A DNA stretch of 64,000 bases from Bradysia coprophila. Taxonomy: Eukaryota > Arthropoda > Insecta > Diptera > Sciaridae. Numbering within the stretch: the first letter of the stretch is position 1; every line of letters starts with the position of its first letter. Both the position numbers and the translations under genes were made by a program. The stretch spans positions 8,455,340 to 8,519,339 of the forward strand of contig NW_023503423.1 of the NCBI RefSeq assembly GCF_014529535.1, read 5' to 3'. Shown here piece after piece: positions 35,810 to 48,062 of this stretch. The notes beneath the pieces were generated by a model that was given only the letters and a program-made list of their open reading frames with translations, made no database searches and had not been told where the DNA came from.

Positions 35810-37203
35810 GCCAGTATCATCATCCGAAAGAGAAGGGAACCCCAATCGGGACAAGAATGAACTTGTAAGCTTCACAGATCTGACAACTGAGCGGAACCTG
35901 TTCCTCGATACATCAATAACGTAAAATTGTGAGAAAAAGTTGAAAATCCTAAGCATCCTATTAACGGGTTCGTGCTGTCCATAGTCGGTCCGATAGAACG
36001 GAATAAAGAAAAACTCATTATTCCTAAGCGGACGTACAGGGATAAAAAAATAGATCAAAAATGAACACCGCGGACAGACTGATCCTCCTATGCCAAAGAG
36101 GTTCAATCCCAATCGAGACACATCGATCTAAGTAAGGAGGGAGACGATGATCAGCATCTCTCCGCACAGGCCTCCTTAACGCATAAATCAGAAACTTCTT
36201 TTGGATTGACTCTCAATAGAACAAACTGACAAATTAAAATGAAAAATCATATATTTGAATGTGTACGTAACAGCTCCGTGTACAGACAGTACACGGGACT
36301 CTTAATGTCAAAAGTAAAGGGACTCATAATGCCAAAAGCAAAGCAAAGTTGACGTTTTCGTGTTAGTGGTGTGTGTGATATAATTTTTCAATGAATTTCG
36401 GTCATAATTCCTCTAGGTAGTCTACCTCTATGGATTGACTCAATCATGTTCACATACGTCAGTTCATGAGGATCCCTAACAACAGAGGCGTATTCTAAGC
36501 TCGAACGTCAGTGAACTGCCTGCAGATTCTCTTTATGAAGCCTAGCATGGAGAAGCCTTAGAGGTAATGAAGTCAATGTGACGATTAAACGTCAACTTCT
36601 CATCCAACCAAACCCCGAGATCAAGCACCTCTGTAACTCGAGACAAAGTTATCCCATTCACAGAATATTGAAAGCGCATCGGATCACGGACCCTTCAAAA
36701 AGACATCACTTTACACTTGCCTGCGTTCAGGTCCAAGCGATTCAGTTTACACCAACGAGAGAAAGCAACAAGATCAGATTGAAGACGGATAGCATCGGAA
36801 AGCGATTTAACTGTGGACAGCAATTTAAGGTCGTCAGCATACACAATTTTTATGGAAGAGCTTCGTAACATCATCCAACAAAAGTACAAAGAGTAGTGGA
36901 CCCAAGTGGCTACCTTGAGGTACTCCAGATTTAACCTCAAAGGTAGGAGAAGCATGTCCCATAACCTTTACGAACTGAAGACGCCCGCTCAGATATAATT
37001 CCAGCCAACCCAAGAGCGCAGACTCAACAGCGATACTCCTAAGCTTCTTCAACAGAACCTTATGCGACACTCTGTCAAAGGCCTTCTGAAAGTCGGTGTA
37101 AATAACATCAAGCTGACCACCCGATTCAATGATCTCTATGGCTAGACTGGTGAACTCAAGAAGATTGGTCGAAGTAGATCGACCCTTGACTACTGCTTCG
37201 TGG
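35810..37203 (-). mobile_element. 5'-truncated non-LTR retrotransposon (Jockey/CR1-like LINE)
   Basis: On the minus strand, from 37203 down, the frame reads reverse-transcriptase blocks: TDFQKAFDRVSHKVLLKKL, SGVPQGSHLGPLLFVLLLDD, then the YADDLKLL catalytic box, then LVAFSRWCKLNRLDLNAGKC. After a 219-bp insert the C-terminal LINE sequence continues (ALRRPVRRDADHRLPPY, IGIEPLWHRRISLSAVFIFD). The copy lacks the 5' half and carries frameshifts and stops, so it is dead. No A-tail could be fixed at the 3' end. Confidence 0.85.
36213..36431. mobile_element. 219-bp insertion with 10-bp target duplication inside the LINE
   Basis: GGATTGACTC stands on both sides (36203-36212 and 36432-36441), and the LINE reading resumes after it. 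The insert contains two similar short pieces (GGGACTCTTAATGTCAAAAG and GGGACTCATAATGCCAAAAG). It has no open frame. It could be a SINE or small non-autonomous element. Confidence 0.7.
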
Positions 37204-38350
37204 AGGCCTCTTATTTAAGTTATGCTCTTGTGCCTATTATTAGATTGCGTTGTCTATTTCTAGTCTTTCCAGCACACTATAGACAAAACTTTGTTGCTAA
37301 ACGCATGCTAAATGGCTCTTCTACCGAATTCGGCTCCAGATCAGGTTGCCGTCTGGTGCTATCACCGTCTTAGCCTCATGTTTTGCGAAGTAAAATTTAA
37401 TCAATTATACCATTTGAGTTCATTTTCATACAGTGTGTTAGGTCCCTTTTGTGACATCCGAGAAATTAATCGCTCCTGTTTTTCTGAGATTTTCTCTGTC
37501 GTGGATGCTACCTCTTTTTCGCAAAACAAAGTCATTTGACACTTTCGACCCATCAAGAGGGTTGACGCAAGTCTTTGCTGACAAAAAAAATGATATTTCG
37601 CTGGTAAAATTACCTTTGGTAGAATTTTGTCAAGTAAACCCATGGCTGACAATTGAAGCAATTTCACTGGCTGCGATTTATTCAACATCAAAACGAACAA
37701 TAAATTCACGTTCGCACAAAGTAATTTTGCAAGGACATCAGTTGATAGTCAATGTATAGATGCTGAATTTTGAATGATTTGGCTAATAATAACTGAGCTT
37801 TATATTGACGATTATCTACCAATTATTCCACCTTATTGACCATCTACACTACACTACACCATCTACAAAACCCAGCTGAACAATTTTTAGCCCCGTACGA
37901 AGCAATCCGGAATTTGCAATTCGCCTATACTATGAAATTATAATCAAGATCGAAGATGGGAATATTTGGGCTGGTCCTTCCTGAGTTTATCTGCGAAACA
38001 ACACAGTTTGTAAGTATAGATGTGTTTTAAGGCTGTACAAGTTGAAGGGTACTCCTCATTGTTTATTTCGTCGTCAAGTTTTTTTTATCATTCTTTTCTA
38101 AGTCTCTTCTAAAGCGTTTTTCATTGGGTGCGTTCCAAGAACGCTTGCAACATTCCCTTGTGAAATGACCAGTGATATTCTGTTGTAAGGTATGACCAAA
38201 TTCTTCAACAAAACGCTTGCCTATTTTGTCTATGATCGATTCTGACTTCTCACACCATGGACCCATTGCTTCGAAAGCTAGGCTGACAATAGATCCTCTA
38301 ATTTTTGCGTTGAGTTATAATCTTTAACAAGTAGGGGATAATGCTCGAGC

Positions 38351-38483
38351 AGGCACGTCGGAAAATGCTAAGAGTCGAGGAATACCTCCAAATAAATTTC
38401 TAAAATTCAAAAGTCAATTTTTTTATTTTTAGAAATTTATTTGAGGGTTATCCTCGACTCCCTTAGCACTTTCCAGTGTGCCT
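38351..38483. mobile_element. Palindromic MITE with AGGCAC ends
   Basis: The left end starts AGGCAC and runs through GTCGGAAAATGCTAAGAGTCG, mirrored on the right through CGACTCCCTTAGCACTTTCC to GTGCCT. The inner stem CCTCAAATAAATTTCTAAAA is nearly perfect. 133 bp. Confidence 0.8.
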
Positions 38484-38585
38484 AAAGTTGACAAGTCGCA
38501 ATAACCGGCAACGCGTTAAGATAAAAATTGAGAGATCTTTGTGGGGTTCAGCAAAGTCTGTGATAATTAGGTGGAAATAATATTT

Positions 38586-38830
38586 AGTAAGCAATTACCT
38601 TTATTCTTCGTCGGTATAATTATAAAGAGTTTCCTTCAAACATATTTATGCAAATTGTTTTCAATTCTTAGTAAGCAATTTCCTTTATTCTTCATCGGTT
38701 ATAATTATAAAGAATTTGCTTCGAAAATATTTATGCAAATTGATACTTAGTAACCAATTTCCTCTATTTTTCGCCGGTCGATTTTATTATGAAAAGTTTC
38801 CTTCAAAGTTATCTATGCAAAGTGCATTTC
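38586..38830. repeat. Three-copy tandem repeat, about 85 bp unit
   Basis: Each unit starts TAAGCAATTTCCTTTATTCTT, continues with TCGGTATAATTATAAAGA and ends with ATATTTATGCAAATTG. Copies 1 and 2 are close; copy 3 is more diverged. Confidence 0.85.
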
Positions 38831-39294
38831 AAACAACAAGAACATAATAGTTGGTTGGAGGGCGGACGTAAAGTTCTTAGAACTAAATGTAGAGATAAAA
38901 AGTCTGTCGTCACAAATTTATTAGGCCAGTCGATACACTTGCACACAAATCATTCGAAAACGTAGTTGTTAGCTGGGTACATTTATGGCGACTATATCTG
39001 ATTGGTAGAAGGAATTTCGTTCAGATTGGCATTTTGTGATCCAGGTTGTACGAGTCTCTTCTGGGGTACCACCTGAAAGTTCACTTAGACCTTTGATGGT
39101 TCAAATGAGCGTGCAGTTTACTGTTTGCTGCGATATGAAATTAGCATCCATTATTTCCGATCATAATGATATGCGCCCAATGCAGCAAGACATCGATAAC
39201 GTAATGAAATGAAATGAACTTATCTTTACGTGCTTCTTGTCGGTAAATGGAGTTTTTTTAGTATCTTTTTTGCATGTACAGACCACAAGCACGT

Positions 39295-39420
39295 AAAGCA
39301 CTACTACGTACGAGGTTCCAAAATTTTATTTTTACGAGTGGGAATACAGCCTTCCCCTTCGGGTCGGGCCATAACGTCGTCAAAATAAAAATTTGGAACC
39401 TCGGACGCAATGTACTATTC
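39295..39420. repeat. Palindrome of the GC-apex family
   Basis: Arms CGAGGTTCCAAAATTTTATTTT and its complement TAAAAATTTGGAACCTCG flank an apex with CCTTCCCCTTCGGGTCGGGCC. The right flank is GACGCAATGTACTATT, a word shared with the members at 43.5, 48.0, 52.2 and 62.5 kb. Confidence 0.75.
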
Positions 39421-40582
39421 TTTCAACAATGATGCATGTTGCAGCATATATCGTCATGATTTAATTTATCAAAGACGTTTATATACAACGGGAGATCACG
39501 TTTATCGAGAGTGTTGAAGAAATGACGATGAAAAGTCGTCAAATGGTTGGATTTATCAAACATTATTCGAAAGGAAATTTTACCAAAGAAACTCAACGAA
39601 TTCTTCATATAATGGCATATGATACTGACTTGAATTTGCATCATCTATATGTAGGCTCGCTATTTTATTTGTGCCCGAAATAGCGTAGACGACTTACTTG
39701 ACACATTCTGAAGCACTTTCTTAAAGTTTCAGAGTGCAACAAAACAGCAATAAAGTTGAAGGCATATAGAGAGCGGCAGCACTAATTGATATGTATACTT
39801 ATTAATCACCACAGATGTTTTCCATCTGAATATATACGACACAAAATTCGTCGGTTTTCTAATGAACACCAAACAATATTTTGGTATTGTAAAGCTAAGT
39901 TTTTATTAGTGCAAAAACAAGTGTATCGACCGATGACTATACCAACTAAATATACCCTAACCATGCATAGTACTGCTAAGTACTCTGTACTAAAATAAAT
40001 AATTAGGCAACACAGATTTTGTACGCAAATGGGTGGCAGAGTACATTGGATTTGTCTCACAAAAAAAAATAATGGTTGGTGCAGCAGGTATCTGTGGTAG
40101 AGTGAATTACTTTACTAATTTTTTCTTCAACACGTTTCCTGTATCCATTTTTTATTACAAAGACCCATTGGACTTAACGGTATATATTTGGCTGAGACAT
40201 TCTTCAAATCTATGTTTTACCATGAGCGATCATGGCTGATTTTTGTGCAAATTTTCAAAAAAGTAGATGCCAATTTTTTGTACATTTGCACAAAAGTGAG
40301 CCATCATGGCTTCATGGTGAAACAATGATTTCTCGGTCTTTTCATGCTTCATGGTCTTCATGGTCCATAATGGCTCCAGGCACTTTGATTTTTTTGTTAC
40401 TGATTTGTGGTATACAAGTGTTATAAACAAACTTACGTACTGTACTTACTTACTGGTAGACCAACCAAACTTATAAATTATTCCTTTTTCACTGACGACA
40501 TATTTGAGTAAAAACAAAATAATTAGCTAATCGACGCATAGTTAGTGTTCGACTGAACGGCAGTATTCCAGTTTATCGAGTT

Positions 40583-41438
40583 ATGAAGTTTTGGATTACC
40601 GTGTGGATTTTCTGTCGTGCATCTATCGTGATTGGTACACCGATCCTAGGTGGTGTGGATGCTGAATACAGACAATACAAATACCAAGTTTCCCTGCGCG
40701 AACTTATAATCAACGACCGACATTGTCAGCATTTTTGCGGTGGTTCCATCATATCCAATTCGTGGATTTTAACGGCAGCCCATTGTGTGGACAATAGTCG
40801 GATTGAAAAGGATATTCGAAGGATTCAAATAGTTGCTGGCATAACGTATCTGAGCGATGTCGGCGACACATATTTTGTTAAATCGTGCGCGATACATGAA
40901 CATTGGAATAAAAAACGAATTTGCAACGACATTGCCGTGCTGGAGACGACAAGAAAAATACAATTTTCCTCGGCAGTTAGACCGATTCCGTTGGCTACTC
41001 ATAATCCTCCTGAAAATACCATCACAACTCTAACAGGTTGGGGATACATTAGCGTAATATACTTCTTCAACAGCATGGCAACATTGGGTGAACATGGTCC
41101 AATTCTTCTTTCTCTTGCAGGATGATGTGGGTCTGGATACAGTCCCAATTGCACATACTTTACAAGTAGCACACTTCGAAATGATAAGTCTGCAGGACTG
41201 TCGAAAGCAGTTTAACGATGCTAAATATCCTGGAAGACTGGTTATTCAGAGCAATATTTGTATAGCTCAACCCGCAGCCACAGGACAATGTAATGGAGAT
41301 TCGGGCGCTGCTTTAACAGTGAATGGTACACAAATTGGAATCGTATCATTTGGTGGTCAGTGTGGCGAGGGTCTACCTGGTGTGCTGGCTAGTGTAGCTG
41401 TGTTTTTAAATTGGATAAAAGAGAAAACGGGAAGTTGA
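40583..41438 (+). CDS. Secreted chymotrypsin-like serine protease
   Basis: Two exons, 40583-41053 and 41121-41438, encode 262 aa. An N-terminal hydrophobic signal (FWITVWIFCRAS) leads to a very short propeptide and the mature start ILGGVDA at residue 21. The triad is His67 (LTAAHC), Asp116 (NDIAVL) and Ser218 (GDSG). The residue six before the serine is Gly, not the Asp of trypsins, and Gly lies at the two pocket-wall positions. It is therefore more chymotrypsin- or elastase-like. After the serine it reads GDSGAAL where most members have GDSGGPL. The cut before ILGG is after Pro, not Arg or Lys, so activation by trypsin is not expected. Probably digestive and extracellular. AATAAA lies at 41448, ten bases after the stop. 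Confidence 0.92.
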
Positions 41439-41630
41439 AGAATAGCCAATAAAAAATGCCGGAAGTGGAAACTGGAAACAGAATCGAAAATTTTTATTTT
41501 CTCAAACTCATTCTTGCAGTTCGAATAGTTTAAACAAACCCTGGTAACACCCAGTTACGATCCAGCAACTGAAAAGGAATGAATAAGGAAATTAAATGAT
41601 TTTCCATCGAAGTTTCATCGAAGGATTGCT

Positions 41631-43941
41631 TCACCCATTTTCGCTGATGGAAATAGCATCTCCAGGTCCGATTAGATGTCCTTGAAAAGTTTTTCGGATT
41701 TCTGTGGCAATTCTGTTATTGAATTTGAAAAATTCATGAGAAATCTTCGTGTTCTCTGCAATAAAATAGCATATATTACGTGAATACGTCCAATGTTCCG
41801 TCCTGTCCTGCCGACAACAGATGCTCCAGATTTTGGGTACAGCATATTTTACCCTTAAATGGCATAGGCATCTTAACCGTTTTCCAAAGGTCACTGCTCT
41901 GAAACCGAAAGCGATAAGGTATTACAATGATATGCAAGGAAACGTTTCACTAATCATACTTCTCCAATCCACCGGAAACACACCACTCCACTGACATCAC
42001 AGGATACTATAACAGCCTGATCTCGGTAATTAGAATGTATCAACGTTGGTACAGCAAATGTGTGTGGCTCAAGTTCATTAATGACCGGATCGTAAAAGGT
42101 TTCGTTGCCTGCAATCGATAATGATTTCGGCTAAGAAAGGATCAACAAAGGAGATCAACTGTCACCAACTTTGGCTATGGGCCAACGAGCACAGTAAAAC
42201 TCTGCCTTCTTCTGTACCAACGATGAAATCGGTTCTAGAAAACGAAACGATCGACGATAGCACAGCAAGTTCGTCAGAATCGTTCAGCGATTTGATTTTA
42301 AATCTGAAAGGGCACACAAATAAGTCTTTTGACAGGCAAAAGGGGCTCCCTTACATCTTGTCTTTGACCAAGACCTTTCCAACTTTCCACAAAACGATAA
42401 CACCATCGACATGACCGGTTAACAGATCGAAGTCTCGACTCGCGGCATTCGCCTTCATCCAAGTTATGCCCACAATATTTCCACCGAATTGCGATGTCTC
42501 CGAAAAGTGCTCCGATATAATGCCTCCGTCACTTCGGATTTCATACTTCCAAATGTACAGATCTCCTGTTCCAATCAAAGATAGAGAGACAAGTCATTAG
42601 TGCCATCAGTTCTGAAATGACTAGCTGTTTTACCAGAAAATGTTCCACCAGCAAATATGTCTTTATTGTGTGGATTAGTGACCAGTGAATTAATACATGA
42701 TTTGACAGGAAGCGTCTTCAGCTCTTGGTAGTTAACGGAGCCGTTAGCTTTGTTTCTTTAACACCAATTTACTGTTTATATAACCCGCTTCTGTAATCGA
42801 ACAGACATTACCTGATCGGCTGGAACACCTTCACTGCACTTGAATGGTTACACCACACGTCGTGCGAGTATGAGCTAGCAATCGCTATTAATGGAGCATT
42901 CTGTGTTGACACCGACAACCAACAAGCGCAGCCATGGATCAGACTTTTCGCATCCAGATTTTCGGTGAGATTCTTATCGATCGCACTGATTGTTTGAGTG
43001 GGTTGAAATGACAATACGTCGGATAGTTGGAATTTGGAGAAGTCGAACACGTTTGTAATTCCTTGCTGGATTTCCTTTTCCACCATCGGATAAATGTCTC
43101 TCAACCATTTGGCCAGTTCTTGTTCGTTTACTTGGCCAAAATTTTTTGCGTACTCCGTTTGCGTCTAATAAAAGAAAGTCGGTGAAGGGAGAGATATAAG
43201 CGAAAATAGATAGCTAGCAATTACTCCGATACTTTTAGCAGCTTCTGTAGTGCTTGACTGGTCCTTTGTTGTTGGGAGCTCATCGGTACCGATTTGTCGT
43301 GAAACGACTTTAATTGATCTGAAACCAGTAAACAGTAATAGTCTTTTACGTGTTACGGCATGTTTCATTTTCATTTACATTGCCTAATCACGTAAAGCAT
43401 TGTACTTACGAGGTTGAAAGTTGTTATTTGACAAGTGGGGAATACAGCCCTCCCCTTCGGGTCGGGCTGTAACACCCCACTTATCAAATACACAACTTGG
43501 AACCTCGGAAGTAATATAGTATTACTCATTACAGCCCCGGAAGAATAGTAATTACTTCATAGGCTTGGCATAAACGGCTTTGTGAGTAATAGTATATTAC
43601 TTCCGAGGGGGAGGACTGTCTTCCCCACTTGTGAAATAGCAACTTCGAACCTGGTAAGTACAATGCTTTACGTGATTAGGCAATGTAAATGAAACATGCC
43701 GTAACACGTAAAATATCTCAAGTAACTGTTTGGAACTTTATGTTTCGCCTTGTGCGATTGTAGCCCGAGCCGAAGCCTATGCAATTCTGACAATTGGCAA
43801 AATAAAAAGTTCCAAACAAGGACGTAATAAACTATTGTTCTAACTTATCTTCTTCTCTTACCGATTTGTATTCCATGTTGAGTCGAAGCCTATTGCATCG
43901 TTCAGGGTATCATTGAAATGGTCATCTGTTTCAAGAGTCAT
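41631..43941 (-). CDS. DYNC2I2: Dynein-2 intermediate chain, WDR34/DYNC2I2-like
   Basis: Nine exons on the minus strand: 43862-43941, 43225-43318, 42812-43164, 42634-42755, 42355-42565, 42170-42303, 41960-42108, 41780-41898, 41631-41712, encoding 447 aa. The N-terminal TQTE motif followed by a helix (ELAKWLRDIYPMVEKEIQQG) aligns with VQTE and LRRVEAMVIREL of human WDR34. WD-repeat blades follow, including SSYSHDVWCNHSSAVKVF, IFAGGTFSGDLYIWKYE, DLLTGHVDGVIVLW, FIVGTEEGRVLLCSL and LLSAGQDGTLDVF. The protein is shorter than human WDR34 (536 aa). It would be the intermediate chain of the retrograde intraflagellar-transport motor. The exon 6 donor (AAA|GTTGGT) is weak and my least certain junction. 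Intron 1 is packed with palindromes. Confidence 0.75.
43330..43850. repeat. Cluster of nested palindromes in DYNC2I2 intron 1
   Basis: An outer pair (TTACGTGTTACGGCATGTTTC near 43347 and its inverse near 43700) encloses a GC-apex palindrome at 43390-43530 (CCCCTTCGGGTCGGGCTG between arms of AACTTGGAACCTCG type). A second apex (GTAGCCCGAGCCGAAGCC) is centred at 43770, with arms TTTGGAACTTTATTTTG. The cluster begins about 12 bp from the exon 2 acceptor. Confidence 0.75.
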
Positions 43942-44354
43942 TACGCGTTGTTCTTTTATTGTTTTGTATGAAAGATTTATGTAAATTCTACAATCGAATG
44001 CACTAACAACAAACACTGTAGTTAAAATACCGACTGTAACGAGTGTTTAATGTGTGTACCCCTTAGTTTGTTACTCATCTCCCCTAGCAACGAATGTGCT
44101 ATCCGTTTCGAATGAGTAAACAAACACAATTCGAACATTCTTTAATTTAAGGGAGCACAATTTTGAGTTATGCGAAGAAGAGAAAAACTTTCACGAATTT
44201 TATTCGAAATATTTTTTGTGAGTCGCCTCTACTTCTTCAATGTTCAGATGTTTTTGCCAATTTATTTCGTTCTCAATTCGAAAACATCATCAGGGCTGTA
44301 ACGAAAATAATTCATTGATACCAACCCATAATATAGCTGCAAAAAGAGACCCGG
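43942..44354. other. DYNC2I2 upstream region
   Basis: Presumed promoter and 5' UTR of the minus-strand gene. No other feature recognised. Confidence 0.4.
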
Positions 44355-45044
44355 CGCACAGTGTTCCAAAACGTTACTGCCACATTCATAAATCTATTTT
44401 TGACATCAATACGTCACTTTGCGACCCCTTTATGTACCGAATTACCCTACAGTAACAGTAGACTTTCGAAAAACCAAGAAAAAAATTTCTTGGTTTTTTG
44501 GGTTTTGGAGCCCATTTTCCCCGTGAGGGGATTGTAAATTTTCCTTGTTAATTATAAAAATCTTAAGGACGTTGCAACTTGCATTGAGACACCTCAAGCA
44601 CACTTCTTATGGTATTTTCTATGTTCCCCTGCCTCTCGCCTTCACTTACTACTGCAGAAATGTTAGAGACAACGATTTTATTTCATGAGGCTTTTTTGAA
44701 TTTTTTTGGTTATTGATGAAAATGTGGAATAAGATATCTGTTTTACAGCGATTGGTGAGCGGATAGGTTCGGGAACATAGAAAATACCATAAGGAGTATG
44801 CTTGAGGTGTCTCAATGCAAATTGCAACGTCCTTAGGATTTTTATATTTAACAAGGAAAATTTACAAAACCCTCAAGGGGAAAATGGGCTCCAAAATTCA
44901 AAAAACCAACAAAAATTTTTCTTGGTTTTTCGAAAGTCTACTGTTACTGTAGGGTAATTCGGTACATAAAGGGGTCGCAAAGTGACGTACTGATGTCAAA
45001 AATAGATTTATGAATGTGGCAGTAACGTTTTGGAACACTGTGCG
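44355..45044. mobile_element. Foldback element with about 285-bp inverted arms
   Basis: The ends read CGCACAGTGTTCCAAAACGT and its complement. Arms 44355-44645 and 44750-45044 match almost throughout, for example CAACGTCCTTAAGATTTTT and TCTCAATGCAAGTTGCAACG. The spacer of about 100 bp is unique. No transposase frame. Confidence 0.85.
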
Positions 45045-46144
45045 GCGTACCGATGTATTACTACTTTCGTACAAAATTGGAAAAAGTATTATTTTTTTTA
45101 CTTTTATATAGTCAATGTCATAAATACACATTCGAATCATCTTGATATTCAATGTGAAAAGTGTGAAAAACACAAGGTTCAGAACCTTGGAAAACCACGG
45201 TTTTTTGGCTTGGAGCCGCTTCCTATATACTTCGACCTATATACGTTGAAATTTTAATTCTCATGTTTAAAAGTCACGATGCACAATAAAAAGTATTGAT
45301 ATTGATATAAAAGAACACGAGCAGTGCTCGTCGAACCCAGTAATGAGACATTGACACAAAAATTTAAAAAGACAAACAAACAAGTATACAACAAATGAAT
45401 GAAAATGAAACAGTATCGTAATTTATGTTAATGGAAGGCTGATCTCTTCAAGGCTTTGGGGTAGATCACCATTTTTGTTAAATACGCGAGAACACGATTT
45501 TTAATATATAAATTCAACTCACCACGGCAATAATAATCGTAACGATGGTCGAATTATATTTGTAAGAAAAGCGCCATCAGACATATCTCCAACTCCATCT
45601 GCGTGACATACAACAGTACACAGCCCTGGATCTCTCCACACAAATATGAAAATGCGAAGAATCCCCGAAAAACTGGTTCTGAAATATTTAACGCTTTTCC
45701 AGTGTTTTGAACATCAGCAAGATTTTTCCGAGGATTTTTCAACGCAGTAAAATTGCCCAGGCTATAAAGTAGTTGGATGAAGATTGGTTTCAGTATTGCT
45801 AAGACGCGATAGTTATTTTTCTTATTCAAGTTTTTTGTAGTGATAGTTGGTTTTCGTTCTAAGTTTCGTCAGTCTTCATTTGTTGTTTATAATTTTTAAG
45901 AGTTTGATTGATAATCGTTGTAATCGTTCATCATCAGTTAGCAAACATGCTGTCGATGATTATTCCGAATAAAATAAATAAATAAATAAGTAAAAGTGGT
46001 GATGATTTCAAAGTTGGAAAAAATCGATCCACCCTAAGTATAGATTGGATAAAAAGGTTTGTTTAAATTAAAGAAGCTATAAGAAGGCACACATATCAGC
46101 GACGCGTCAATTTGTGAGTGAACACAGGAAAACGTCTCTTTATA

Positions 46145-47845
46145 ATGATCAATCCATTAAGTAGAATTTGGTGGTCATCATTTGTAATACTAACTTTGAT
46201 TGTGTATACCATTTCCACGTTTGAATTGCAACCGAAACCGCGAAACACTGCACCAGCGGCTTTATTCGATCCAAAATATGGCACACACAAATTTGCCACA
46301 GTTAATGTAACTTAAAGAGGATTTTGCCTGGAATTTTGTTCATTCGATAAGAATTGTGCGCGGTCATAGCTCTGCTTCTAGAATGAACATAGATAATATT
46401 CGGAGGTAGTCATAATGTATTCAAGTAGGATCTGCATTCCGTTCTTTCAACGTTTTTACTTGTAACGTTGTGTAAAAATTACGGTGTCAGCATACTTAAC
46501 GACTTTTAGAAATAGAGAACGTTACAGAGATGGCAACGTGCTCGTAATGTTACGAATTGTAACGAAAAGACAAAAGATCCGAACCATAACGTTACAACGT
46601 TAGGGATCCCTTCATAAGGGTCAACATGAGACACGAGTCATGATATCTTGGTGTGAGTTAAAATATACAACGCATGTAAATGTACACGCACACATGTATC
46701 AAAATTTGGTCTGAAACATAAATGTTCATGCTAGAAGCAGTGCTATGGCCCGGTAACGGTCATTCTCTAATGTTCAACTTTCTGCTTTCTTGTCTTTGTA
46801 GGGTATTCGTTTGCATTACGTCGAAGCCGGAGACCGTACAAAACCGTTGATGGTGTTTGTACATGGATTTCCCGATTTCTGGTACTCATGGCGTTATCAG
46901 ATTCTCGAATTTTCTAAAGATTATTGGTAAATCAGTTCCTCAATTTTTATCTTTTTTATTTGGCTCACAATCATGTAAAATATGTTTTATGAAATGAACA
47001 GGACTGTTGCCATTGATATGCGTGGTTATGCGTGGTCAGAGAGACCAACTGAAGAGAAAGACTATGTGTTACCCTATTTGATCGGAGATTTGAAAGCCCT
47101 TATTAAGTATCTGAGTAAGTGAGCGAAAGGGACGACAATATGGAAAAGTTTTATTGAATATCTCAATGTTTAGATCGTAAGAAATGTGTGCTTGTGAGTC
47201 ATGACTGGGGCGCTCTAATTGCATCCTCATTTATCGCAAGCAATCGGCATATGGTGCACAAATATATTTTGATGGGATCTCCACCTCGGAAAGTGTTCAA
47301 ACAGCTTATTGAAGAGACAATGGACCAGCGCAATAAGTCATCTTATGTTTTAGAGTTCCTGAAGCGAGGTGTGGCTGAATCAGAATTGCAGGCCAATGAT
47401 TATGCTTTTCTCTCACCGCTTTTCAAAAACGAAGATCTTGCTGTCTACAAATATGTCTTTTCGCAACCGGGTACGAAAGCCTTCGTTTTCTTTCACAATG
47501 CACAAATTCGAATGCAGCAAATAAAATGTTTCATCCCCGAAATGTTCAACAGGTGCATTAACGGCTGGATTAAACTATTATCGTGCGAATATTTCGCTGG
47601 AAAAGGGAAAGCTTGACTTTGTTGAGATCGACGGTGATAATGATGACCTAGACGGGAAAAATGGAATGTACATTTTAGGCGGAAAAGATCCGTACATCTC
47701 GCAACTATCATTGAATGCTACAGCTAAAGAATATCCAAAAATGCGTGTCACGGTAATTCCGAATGCCGGACATTTCTTACAACAAGATGAATCTGAAATT
47801 ACCAATAATTTGATTCGCGAATTTCTTGGTCCAAATAGATTTTAA
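46145..47845 (+). CDS. Epoxide-hydrolase-like alpha/beta hydrolase, copy 1
   Basis: Five exons: 46145-46306, 46802-46926, 47002-47114, 47174-47470, 47553-47845, encoding 329 aa. A single N-terminal membrane anchor (SSFVILTLIVYTIS) precedes an alpha/beta-hydrolase fold of the EPHX3/EPHX4 type. The oxyanion motif HGFP is at residues 75-78. Other landmarks are MRGYAWSERP, the nucleophile Asp144 in VSHDWGAL, the lid tyrosines in GLNYYRAN, the relay acid Asp278 in GGKDPY and the base His306 in NAGHFLQ. All the residues needed for epoxide opening are present. Substrate is unknown; lipid epoxides are likely, and a role on juvenile hormone is only a possibility. Intron 4 (82 bp) remains readable as open frame for a while, which hides the junction at QP|G. 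Confidence 0.9.
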
Positions 47846-47964
47846 GTAAAAAAGAAAAGTTTTTCATTCTAAAAAAATTAAATTTTCTATCCGCACCCCC
47901 CGGAAGTAAGTCATTACATGCATGACACTAACGTTAAAACTCACGTACACAGTGCTTCACAAGT

Positions 47965-48062
47965 AAAATATCTCACGTAAATGTTTGGAAATTGTTATTT
48001 TGCCTAGGGACTCCCGCTCGACGAGATAAAAATTTCCGAACAGGTACGTAATGTACTATGTA
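47965..48062. repeat. GC-apex palindrome after epoxide hydrolase copy 1
   Basis: Arms CACGTAAATGTTTGGAAATTG and, inverted, AAATTTCCGAACAGGTACGTAA flank the apex CCTAGGGACTCCCGCTCGACG. The right flank is AATGTACTATG. Confidence 0.75.

Larger units (their letters stand above)
37204..40582. other. Intergenic region, LINE to serine protease
   Basis: No gene recognised in 3.4 kb. It holds a MITE (38351-38483), a three-copy tandem repeat (38586-38830) and a palindrome of the GC-apex family (39295-39420). Short frames at 37312-37759 match nothing I know. Confidence 0.5.

Noticed and set aside
36578-36868. Plus-strand ORF as a gene
   Set aside because: It is the shadow of the minus-strand LINE reverse transcriptase.
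38586-38830. CRISPR-like array
   Set aside because: Units are contiguous diverged tandem copies without spacers, and the genome is eukaryotic.
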